A model generated the notes under the pieces. That model had not been told where the DNA came from, searched no databases, and was given only the letters and a program-made list of their open reading frames with translations. A DNA stretch of 64,000 bases from CAISIP01 sp965278985. GTDB lineage: Bacteria > Pseudomonadota > Gammaproteobacteria > Burkholderiales > Burkholderiaceae_C. The position numbers and the translations under genes are program-made. Of this stretch, positions 56,601-62,670 are shown piece after piece. Each line of letters starts with the position of its first letter. The first letter of the stretch is position 1. Where the stretch lies: NCBI GenBank assembly GCA_965278985.1, contig OZ257131.1:4030001-4094000 (forward strand), in the 5' to 3' direction.

Positions 56601-59119
56601 AGGGCCGCGACGTCCACCGTTTCCACGGCGGCCACCTGCTGGGTGGACAGCACCGCCACGCCCGCGGTCGTGATCGCCTGCACCTGCGCGGTCTGCAGGG
56701 CGACGATCTGGTCGGTGGTGAGTGCCGCGACCTGCGTGGTCTTCAGGGCGGCGATGTCGTTGGTCTCCAGCGACGACACCTGGTCGGTGGTCAGCGCCGC
56801 GATCTGGGCGGTGGTGAGGGCGGCCACCTGGCTGGTGCTCAGGGCCACGATGTCGCGGGTCTCGATGGCGGCCACCTGGTCGGTGGTCAGCGCCGCCACG
56901 CCGGCAGTGGACACGGCAGCGACCTGCGCGGTGGTGAGGGCCACGACCTGGTCGGTCGTCAGTGCCGCCACCTGCGCGGTATTGAGGGCCGCGACCTGGG
57001 AGGTCTTGAGGGCCGCCACGTCCGTGGTCTCGATGGCCGCGACCTGGGAGGTGGAGAGCGCCGCCACACCGGAGGTGGTGATGGCACCGACCTGGGCGGT
57101 GTTCAGGGCCACGATCTGGTCCGTGGTCAGCGCCGCGACCTGCGTGGTCTTCAGCGCCGCGACGGTGGCCGTGCTCAGGGCTCCCACCTGGTCGGTCGTG
57201 AGGGCCGCCACCTGCGCGGTGGTCAGCGCCGCGACCTGGGTGGTGCGCAGGGCCGCCACGTCACGGGTTTCCATGGCCGCCACCTGCTCGGTGGTCAGCG
57301 CCGCGACGCCGGCCGTGCTGACCACCGCCACCTGGGCGGTCGTCAGCGCGACCACCTGGTCGGTGGTGAGGGCCGCGACCTGCGCGGTGTTGAGGGCCGC
57401 GACCTGCGCGGTCTTCAGCGCCGCGACATCGGTGGTCTCGATGGCCGCGACCTGGGCCGTGGACAGCGCCGCCACGCCGGAGGTGGTGATGGCGCCGACC
57501 TGCGCGGTGCTCAGTGCCACGATCTGGTCGGTGGTCAAGGCCGCCACCTGCGTGGTCTTCAGCGCGGCGATGGTGGCAGTGCTCAGCACGCCGACCTGGT
57601 CGGTGGTCAGCGCCGCCACCTGCGAGGTGTTCAATGCCGCCACCTGGCTGGTGCGCAGCGCCGCCACGTCGGCGGTCTCCATGGCCGCCACCTGCGCGGT
57701 GGTCAGGGCCGCCACGCCGGCGGTGCTGACCACTGCCACCTGGGCCGTGGTGAGCGCAACCACCTGGTCGGTGGTCAGGGCGGCGATCTGGGACGTGTTG
57801 AGTGCCGCGACCTGCGCGGTCTTGAGCGCCGCCACGTCGGTGGTCTCGATGGCCGCGACCTGGGCCGTGGACAGGGCCGCGACACCGGCCGTGGTGATGG
57901 CACCCACCTGGGCCGTGGACAGCGCCACGATCTGGTCGGTGGTCAGCGCCGCGACCTGGTTGGTCTTGAGCACGGCGATGGTGGCCGTGCTCAAAGCGCC
58001 TACCTGGTCGGTGGTCAGCGCCGCAACCTGGGCGGTGTTGAGCGCCGTGACCTGGGAGGTCCGCAGGGCCGCCACATCGGCGGTTTCCATGGCAGCGACC
58101 TGGTCGGTGGACAAGGCGGCGATGCCGGCCGTGCTGACGCTGGCCACCTGGGCCGTCGTCAGGGCCACGATCTGGTCGGTGGTCAGCGCTGCGACCTGGT
58201 TGGTCTTGAGCGCGGCGACCTGGCTGGTCTTCAGCGCGGCGATGTCGGTCGTCTCGATGGCGGCGACCTGCGCGGTCGACAGGGCCGCGATGCCGGCGGT
58301 GCTGATGGCGCCCACCTGGGCGGTGTTCAGCGCCACGATCTGGTCCGTGGTGAGCGCGGCCACCTGCGTGGTCTTCAGGGCGGCGACCGTGGTGGTGCTC
58401 AGCACGCCCACCTGGTCGGTGGTCAGCGCCGCGACCTGCGCGGTGGTCAGCGCCGTGGTCTGGCTGGTGCCCAGGGCCGCCACATCGGCCGTTTCCATGG
58501 CTGCGATCTGCGCGGTGGACAACGCCGCCACGCCGGCGGACGTGATGGCCGCGACCTGGGACGTCTTCAGCGCCACCACCTGGTCCGTGGTCAAGGCCGC
58601 GATCTGGGTGGTCTTGAGCGAGGCGATGGTGGCGGTGCTGAGCACGCCCACCTGATCGGTGGTCAGCGCGGCCACCTGCGCTGTGTTGAGCGCACCGATC
58701 TGGTTGGTGCGCAGGGCCGCCACGTCCGCGGTTTCCATGGCGGCGACCTGCTCGGTCGTCAGCGCCGCGACCGCTGCGGTCGACAGCACGGACACCTGGG
58801 CCGTGGTCAGCGCCACCACCTGGTCCGTGGTCAGGGCTGCGACCTGGGAGGTCTTGAGCACGGCGATCTGCGTCGTGCGCAGCACCGCCAGGTCGGTGGT
58901 CTCCATGGCCGCGAGCTGCGCCGTGGTGAGGGCGGCGATGCCTGCGGTGGTGAGCGCCTGCACCTGGTTGGTTTTGAGGGCGACCACCTGGTCGGTGGTG
59001 AGTACCGCGACCTGCGCCGTGGACAACGCAGCGATGTCCGCCGTGCTGAGCGACTGGATCTGGTCCGTCGTCAAGGCGGCGATCTGCGCCGTGGTGAAGC
59101 CGCTAACAATACTCGCCAT
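50642..59119 (-). CDS. Giant octapeptide-repeat protein, probable type I secreted adhesin or surface protein
   Basis: A 2825-residue protein from the ATG at 59119 (GGGGG four bases upstream); an in-frame start at 59182 adds 21 unlikely residues. After MASIVSGF, residues 9-2488 are 310 consecutive octads of the form T-T-x-Q-V-A-A-L with no length change. Residues 2491-2825 are non-repetitive: GTPIILDLDGNGI, GWVGSGDGLLVLDRNADG, NDGSELFGSGTRM, DTTGDGWIGGDDAAF and WIDGNADGISGANELKTL, i.e. EF-hand-like calcium loops found near the C-termini of type I secretion substrates (FrpC/RTX-like region). There is no N-terminal signal peptide, as expected for that route. The minus strand is chosen because the opposite open frame has no recognisable domain. 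The function (adhesion, biofilm, toxin delivery) is unknown. Confidence 0.88.
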   Translation of the reverse strand: MASIVSGFTTAQIAALTTDQIQSLSTADIAALSTAQVAVLTTDQVVALKTNQVQALTTAGIAALTTAQLAAMETTDLAVLRTTQIAVLKTSQVAALTTDQVVALTTAQVSVLSTAAVAALTTEQVAAMETADVAALRTNQIGALNTAQVAALTTDQVGVLSTATIASLKTTQIAALTTDQVVALKTSQVAAITSAGVAALSTAQIAAMETADVAALGTSQTTALTTAQVAALTTDQVGVLSTTTVAALKTTQVAALTTDQIVALNTAQVGAISTAGIAALSTAQVAAIETTDIAALKTSQVAALKTNQVAALTTDQIVALTTAQVASVSTAGIAALSTDQVAAMETADVAALRTSQVTALNTAQVAALTTDQVGALSTATIAVLKTNQVAALTTDQIVALSTAQVGAITTAGVAALSTAQVAAIETTDVAALKTAQVAALNTSQIAALTTDQVVALTTAQVAVVSTAGVAALTTAQVAAMETADVAALRTSQVAALNTSQVAALTTDQVGVLSTATIAALKTTQVAALTTDQIVALSTAQVGAITTSGVAALSTAQVAAIETTDVAALKTAQVAALNTAQVAALTTDQVVALTTAQVAVVSTAGVAALTTEQVAAMETRDVAALRTTQVAALTTAQVAALTTDQVGALSTATVAALKTTQVAALTTDQIVALNTAQVGAITTSGVAALSTSQVAAIETTDVAALKTSQVAALNTAQVAALTTDQVVALTTAQVAAVSTAGVAALTTDQVAAIETRDIVALSTSQVAALTTAQIAALTTDQVSSLETNDIAALKTTQVAALTTDQIVALQTAQVQAITTAGVAVLSTQQVAAVETVDVAALRTTQIAALTTAQIAALTTDQIAGLGTAAIATLKTTQVAALTTDQIVVLSTAQVAAITTAGIAALTTAQVASMETTDVAALRSAQVAAFNTAQVAALTTDQVVALTTAQIAVLSTAAIAALSTEQIAAIETTDIVALRTAQVFALNTAQVAALTTDQVAVLETSDIAVLKTTQVAALTTDQVVALTTAQVAALATAGVAALTTAQVAAMETTDVAALRTTQVNAMTTAQVAALTTDQIGVLSTATIAALRTAQVAALTTDQVVALSSAQVAALATSAVAALNTAQVAAIETGDLAALKTTQVAALNTAQIAALTTDQVVALTTAQVATLSTAGIAALSTEQIAAMETADVAALRTAQVAALKTTQVAALTTDQVVALTTAQVAALTTAGVAALTTDQLAAMQTSDVAALRTAQVVVLNTAQVAALTTDQIGALSSTTVAALRTTQVAALTTDQVVALNTAQIAALTTAGVAALSTEQVAAIETNDIVALTTAQVTALTTAQVAALTTDQVAVLQTTDLAAMKTTQVAALTTDQIVALSSAQLAALGTASVAALSTAQVAAIETGDLAALRTTQIAALKTTQVAALTTDQVVALTTAQVAALTTAGVAAMTTEQIAAIETTDIVALTTDQVVALTTAQVVALTTDQVAALQTTDLAAMKTTQVAALTTDQIVALSSSQLAALSTTGVAALSTAQVAAIETGDLAALRTTQIAALKTTQVAALTTDQVVALTTAQIASLTTAGIAALSTEQVAAIETADIVALGTAQVLALTTAQVAALTTDQVAVLQTTDIAVLKTTQVAALTTDQVVALTTAQVASLTTAGIAALNTSQVAAIETSDIAALRTSQVAALNTAQVAALTTDQVVALTTAQVGVLSTAAVAALSTDQVAAMETADVAALRTAQVTAMTTAQIAALTTDQVVVLNTATVASLKTTQVAALTTDQVVALTTAQVAALTTAGVVGLSTAQLAAMETTDVAALRTTQVNAMTTAQVAALTTDQIGVLSTATIAALRTAQVAALTTDQVVALSSAQIAALATSAVAALNTAQLAAIETGDLAALKTTQVAALNTAQIAALTTDQVVALTTAQVATLSTAGIAALSTEQIAAMETADVAALRTTQVEALKTTQVAALTTDQIGALSTTMVAALKTTQVAALTTDQVVALNSAQIGALTTAGVLALNTAQVAAIETSDLAALKTAQVAVLNTAQIAALTTDQVVALTTAQVTALSTLGVAALSTAQVAAMETADVAALRTAQVTALTTAQIAALTTDQLVVLNTATVASLKTTQVAALTTDQVVALTTAQVAALTTSGVVALNTAQVAAMETTDLAALRTTQVAVLTTAQVAALTTDQVVALTTAQVAALTTAGIAALNTAQVAAIETTDIVALGTAQVLALTTAQVAALTTDQVAVLQTADIATLKTTQVAALTTDQVVALTTAQVTSLTTAGIAALTTAQVAAMETTDLAALRTTQVAVLNTSQVAALTTDQVVALTTAQISALTTAGIAALSTDQVAAIETTDIVALRTAQIAALTTAQVAALTTDQVQVLKTTDIVALKTTQVAALTTDQVVALTTAQVAALSTAGVAALTTAQVAAMETTDLVALRTSQVVALNTAQVVALTTDQVAALTTTQVEALTTTQIAAFTTEQVQHLALGTPIILDLDGNGISTRSISNGVNFDLFGDGNSIRTGWVGSGDGLLVLDRNADGSINDGSELFGSGTRMADGSRALDGYAALRELDTTGDGWIGGDDAAFGDLRVWIDGNADGISGANELKTLAELGIARISLATDSTLSKDNGNLVGLTSSYETTDGASHAAADVWFVADRQATAPATVEQSIALLAENGGQPQADASAAAPVAPAGAPQAEAAFHIDLPNQHQTKLVVDEAAPQDLRTRVSGLAQVLGSFADSGGGTTEAVASLFKLDSAPGATGQGAASLAVSSMVDTMRQFDANGQLLGSQAQQVAVNNPAKPKIAGLDEAGKGFLSSGGQG
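51656..59095 (-). repeat. 310 x 24-bp octad array with a 7/10-octad higher order
   Basis: The array is 7440 bp, exactly 310 units of 24 bp. Octads beginning Glu-Thr (Gln-Thr once, near 55395), preceded by Ala-Ala-Met or Ala-Ala-Ile in most cases, occur 35 times. Reading their positions along the window (near 51817, 52057, 52225, 52465 and so on to 58897), the 34 intervals are all 240 bp (19 times) or 168 bp (15 times). The common alternation of 10 and 7 octads makes a 408-bp super-repeat, confirmed at 57032, 57440 and 57848. Other octads also have fixed places, for example TTDQVVAL and STAGVAAL before the marker. Confidence 0.92.
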
Positions 59120-59267
59120 AAAACCCCCAAGACCCCGGCGTGGCCACGCGGCCACCCGGAGCATCCGACCAACCCCAGCCACGCGTCCGTTGTTCCGGCG
59201 CGCGGTCTGGTAACGAATTCCCCCTGCAGGCGCGTTGCTGGACTACGCCCGTTCTGTGAATACGGCA

Positions 59268-59284
59268 CAAGTTTTGAGAACTTG
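59268..59284. promoter_or_regulatory. Inverted repeat upstream of the giant gene
   Basis: CAAGTT-TTGAG-AACTTG is a perfect 6-bp-arm palindrome 149 bp upstream of the giant gene start, next to the only A/T-rich patch in the 300-bp gap (59285-59305, with AAAAAGTAAAAAATTT). The placement suits an operator in a promoter region. The rest of 59120-59419 shows no gene. No clean -35/-10 pair could be assigned. Confidence 0.4.
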
Positions 59285-59419
59285 AGACAAAAAGTAAAAA
59301 ATTTCCTGGAGCGGCCGCAGTATCGCTGGTACGGCTGAGAAGCCGTGTGACAGCCGATCGGGCCGGAGCCGCGTGGAAAAGGCTGGCGGAGCGGCGTCGC
59401 TTCCGCACACAAACAGGCC

Positions 59420-61303
59420 TCAGCGCGTGCGCAGCCACTCCGCCGCGCGGCGCTGGCCTTCCTTGCGCTGCGCCGGGCTGAGCCGCGCATCCAGCCGGAT
59501 GCGGTTCGCGGTGGCGGCCCCATCGCCCGCCTGCGAGGCGACCAGCAGCCATTTCAGGGCCTCGATGCCGTCCATGGCCACGCCCTCGCCCAGCGCGTAC
59601 ATCCGCCCGAGGCGCGACTGGGCGGCCAGGATGCCCTGCTCGGCCGCCTGAGCGCACCAGTAGAAGGCCTTTTCCAGGTCGACCTCCACCCCCTGCCCCT
59701 GCTCGCAGGCCAGGGCCAGGTTGTACTGGGCCTCCGGGTCCCCCTGCTCGGCCGCTGCGGCCCAGCAGGCGGCTGCTTCTTCGTGGTGGCCCACGCGGGC
59801 GTGCAGCAGCCCCAGGGTGGCCTGCGCAGGCCCGAAACCCTGCGCGGCCGCGCTTTGGCACCACACGAAAGCCTGCTTGAGGTCGCGCTCCAGCCCGCCG
59901 GCACCGCTCGCGAACAGCGAGCCCAGGTTCCACTGCGCCTTGGCATGGCCCTGCTCGGCCGCCTTGAGGAACCAGGAAAACGCCGTCTCCAGGTCCTGCG
60001 GCACGCCCACGCCTTCGAGGTAGGCGATGCCCACCGCGCACTGGGCATCCGCCAGACCCTGCTCGGCCGCCATCCGCCACCAGCGGACGGCCTGCGCCGG
60101 ATCTTGCGGCACGCCCTTGCCCTGGGCGTGGTGTTGGCCTAATAGATAGAGGGACTGCAGGTCGCCCCCCAGGGCGGCCCGGTGCAGCGCGGCCGTGGCG
60201 GCCTGGTCCAGGGGCGCGCCGAGCAGGTGGCCCAACGTCACCAGCGCGCGGGCATCACCCGACTCGGCGGCCCGCAGGTACCAGGCCAGCCCCTGCAGGG
60301 GGTCAGCCTGGCTGCCGTTGCCGGCCAGGTGCAGCCGCCCCAGCGCGAAACCCGCCTCGGCATCGCCCTGGTCGGCCGCCTTGCGGTACCAGTCCAGCGC
60401 TTCGCCGAAACGCAGCGGGTCGGCCTCCGCCAGCCGACCCAAGGCGCGTTGCGCCTGGACATCGCCCTGGCGTGCGGCCGCCAGGTACCAGGCCTCGGCG
60501 TGCGCCAGGTCCTGCGGCACGTCCAGGCCCTGCTCGTACATCACGCCCATGTGGTAGCGCGCCTCGGCGTCCCCATGCTCGGCTGCGCGCACCCAGGCGC
60601 CGGCCTCCTGGCGGCGCTCGGTGGTGGGCCGGCGGCGGCTGCGGCCTGCGCGGCCACGGCCCAGGCCTTCGGCGTCGAGGGCCTCCAGGGCCACGCGCGC
60701 GGGCGGGTAGGCCTGGGCGGCGGCGCGGCGGTACCAGCGCAGGGCCAGGGCAGCATCCTGGTCACCGCCCTGGCCCTGCGACAGCAGCGTGGCCAGCCCA
60801 TGCTGCGCCGGGGCGTGGCCCTGGGCCGCCGCATCCGCGAACCAGCGGCGCGCGGCCTCGAAGTCCTGCGGCACGCCGCGGCCTTCGGCGCAGGCCTGGC
60901 CCAGCGCGGCCTGGGCCTCGGCCAGGCCCTGCTCGGCGGCACGGCGCAGGGCAACGAGTGCCATTTCGGGCTCGGGCGCGGCATACAGGCGGCCCAGGCG
61001 GTACTGGGCCTTGGCATGGCCCTGGTCGCTGGCGCGGTGGAACCAGCGGGCGGCCTGGAAATCGTCGCGGCCCACGCCCACGCCGGTGGCATACCGCGTG
61101 GCCAGCAGGTACTGCGCCGCGGGCAGCCCCCGCTCGGCGGCCTGGCGGATCCAGTGCACGGCCTGGTCCAGGTCGACCTCGGTGCCCACGCCGTTGGCAT
61201 ACATCAGGCCGGCCTGGTACTGGGCCTCGGTGTCGCCCATGCGCGCGGATTTCAGGGTCTCGTTGAAGACCCGCTTCTCCCGTCCCTCGAGCTTTGCCGC
61301 CAT
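59420..61303 (-). CDS. Sel1-repeat (SLR) protein
   Basis: A 627-residue protein built of about 16 Sel1-like repeats of roughly 36 residues with the AQYxLGxxYxxGxGVxxD..A..W...AAEQG pattern, for example AQYQAGLMYANGVGTEVDLD, AQCAVGIAYLEGVGVPQDLE and AQSRLGRMYALGEGVAMDG. One unit near residue 215 is disrupted by an Arg-rich insert (RGRAGRSRRRPTTERR). No signal peptide or membrane helix, so it is a cytoplasmic scaffold. It lies 300 bp upstream of the giant gene on the same strand and divergent from flhB. Its partner is unknown. Confidence 0.85.
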   Translation of the reverse strand: MAAKLEGREKRVFNETLKSARMGDTEAQYQAGLMYANGVGTEVDLDQAVHWIRQAAERGLPAAQYLLATRYATGVGVGRDDFQAARWFHRASDQGHAKAQYRLGRLYAAPEPEMALVALRRAAEQGLAEAQAALGQACAEGRGVPQDFEAARRWFADAAAQGHAPAQHGLATLLSQGQGGDQDAALALRWYRRAAAQAYPPARVALEALDAEGLGRGRAGRSRRRPTTERRQEAGAWVRAAEHGDAEARYHMGVMYEQGLDVPQDLAHAEAWYLAAARQGDVQAQRALGRLAEADPLRFGEALDWYRKAADQGDAEAGFALGRLHLAGNGSQADPLQGLAWYLRAAESGDARALVTLGHLLGAPLDQAATAALHRAALGGDLQSLYLLGQHHAQGKGVPQDPAQAVRWWRMAAEQGLADAQCAVGIAYLEGVGVPQDLETAFSWFLKAAEQGHAKAQWNLGSLFASGAGGLERDLKQAFVWCQSAAAQGFGPAQATLGLLHARVGHHEEAAACWAAAAEQGDPEAQYNLALACEQGQGVEVDLEKAFYWCAQAAEQGILAAQSRLGRMYALGEGVAMDGIEALKWLLVASQAGDGAATANRIRLDARLSPAQRKEGQRRAAEWLRTR

Positions 61304-61525
61304 GCCGACCTTTCAGATGGAGGCATGCGGCCATCGGCCATGCACCCTCGACGCGGTGCGAGTGTACCGAGGGGCATGGCGCGGCGAAGGCCCGAATTCC
61401 CGGCCGAACCCGGCGCCTCCAGGGCCCGGCGGCACCCATCTCGAAGTGCAGGGTGAACGCCTGTCTTTTCGGGCTTTAGTCGGCGCGGTGCCTTCGGACA
61501 ATCGTTCCGACCTCCCCGACACACC

Positions 61526-62668
61526 ATGGAATCCAGCTCCCAGGACCGCAACCTCCCCGCCACCGAGCGCAAGCTGCGCAAGGCCAAGGAAGACGGCCAG
61601 GTTGCGCGCTCGCGCGACCTGTCGCACCTGGCCGTGCTGGGCGTGGGCGCGGTGGCGCTGGTGGCGCTGGCGCCCACCATGTTCGGGCGCCTGCAGATGC
61701 TGGTGGCGCGCCAGCTGTCCTTCGACAGCAGCACCGTCTTGCACCCCGACGCGATGTTGTCGCGCATGGCCGAGATGAGCTACACCGCACTGCTGGGCTG
61801 CACTCTCTTCGCGGCCATCGTCGGGGTGGCCGTGATCCTCAGCAACCTCGCGGTGGGCGGCTGGGTGCAAAGCACCAAGCCCATCATGCCCGACCTGAGC
61901 CGGCTCAACCCGCTTTCGGGCTTCGGCAAGATGTTCAGCAAGGAGAAGGCCGCGGACACGGCCAAGATCCTCGTGATCGTGGCCGTGCTGGCAGCCATCG
62001 CCGGCACGTACCTCGCATCCTCCATCGAGCAGGTGGCCACGCTGATGATGCAGCCCTCCGTGGCCGCGCTGGCGCAGATGAACCACTGGCTGATGGTGGG
62101 CATGGGCCTGATGCTGCTGGTGGTGCTGGTGGTGGCCGTCATCGACGTGCCGTTGCAGCGCTTCCTGTTCGCGTCGCGCATGAAGATGTCGCACCAGGAG
62201 TACAAGCAGGAGCACAAGGAGTCCGAGGGCAGCCCGCACGTGAAGAACAAGCTGCGGGCACGCCAGCGCGAGATCTCGCAGGGCAGCCGCATCGAAGCGG
62301 TGCGCGGCGCCGACTTCGTGGTGGTCAATCCGACGCACTACGCCGTGGCCATCCGCTACGACGAAGCCACGATGAACGCCCCGCAGGTGGTGTCCAGCGG
62401 CGCCGACTACGTCGCCATGAAGATGCGCGACATCGCGCGCGAGCACGACGTGCCCATCCTGCACGCCCCGGTGCTGGCCCGCGCGCTCTACACCCATGCC
62501 GACGTGGGCCAGGACATTCCCAAGGCGCTCTACGCCGCCGTGGCCCAGGTGCTGGCCTATGTGTACCGGCTGAAGGCCGCGCTGCGCGGCGAGGCCCGCA
62601 TGCCCGGTGAACCGCCGGTGCCCGACGTGCCACCCGAACTCGATCCCCTGAACACCACTGCCTCCTGA
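61526..62668 (+). CDS. flhB: Flagellar export switch protein FlhB
   Basis: A 380-residue protein. The N-terminus (SQDRNLPATERKLRKAKEDGQVARSRDLS) precedes four membrane helices. The cytoplasmic domain contains the autocleavage motif NPTH at residues 268-271 (DFVVVNPTHYAVAIRYD). Cleavage lets FliK switch export from hook to filament substrates. The stop is 2 bp before flhA. The upstream 222 bp to the Sel1 gene hold no evident class-II promoter. Confidence 0.97.
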   Translation: MESSSQDRNLPATERKLRKAKEDGQVARSRDLSHLAVLGVGAVALVALAPTMFGRLQMLVARQLSFDSSTVLHPDAMLSRMAEMSYTALLGCTLFAAIVGVAVILSNLAVGGWVQSTKPIMPDLSRLNPLSGFGKMFSKEKAADTAKILVIVAVLAAIAGTYLASSIEQVATLMMQPSVAALAQMNHWLMVGMGLMLLVVLVVAVIDVPLQRFLFASRMKMSHQEYKQEHKESEGSPHVKNKLRARQREISQGSRIEAVRGADFVVVNPTHYAVAIRYDEATMNAPQVVSSGADYVAMKMRDIAREHDVPILHAPVLARALYTHADVGQDIPKALYAAVAQVLAYVYRLKAALRGEARMPGEPPVPDVPPELDPLNTTAS

Positions 62669-62670
62669 AC

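Noticed and set aside
51656..59095. Possible CRISPR or satellite array
   Set aside because: Units are contiguous 24-bp codon-periodic repeats with no unique spacers, and substitutions fall in a protein-like pattern.
51656..59095. Similarity of LTTDQV to the TAL-effector start LTPEQV
   Set aside because: TALE repeats are 33-35 residues with a variable di-residue; these units are 8 residues with no such element.
50753..59338. Open frame of 2861 codons on the plus strand opposite the giant gene, plus further long plus-strand frames of 370 to 1134 codons
   Set aside because: A 24-bp repeat free of stops in one antisense register is free of stops throughout, so long antisense frames are a by-product. 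Their translations (RGHLRGGQRRDL-like or TCAVVSAATW-like) show no domain, while the minus frame carries calcium-loop motifs and a good ribosome site.
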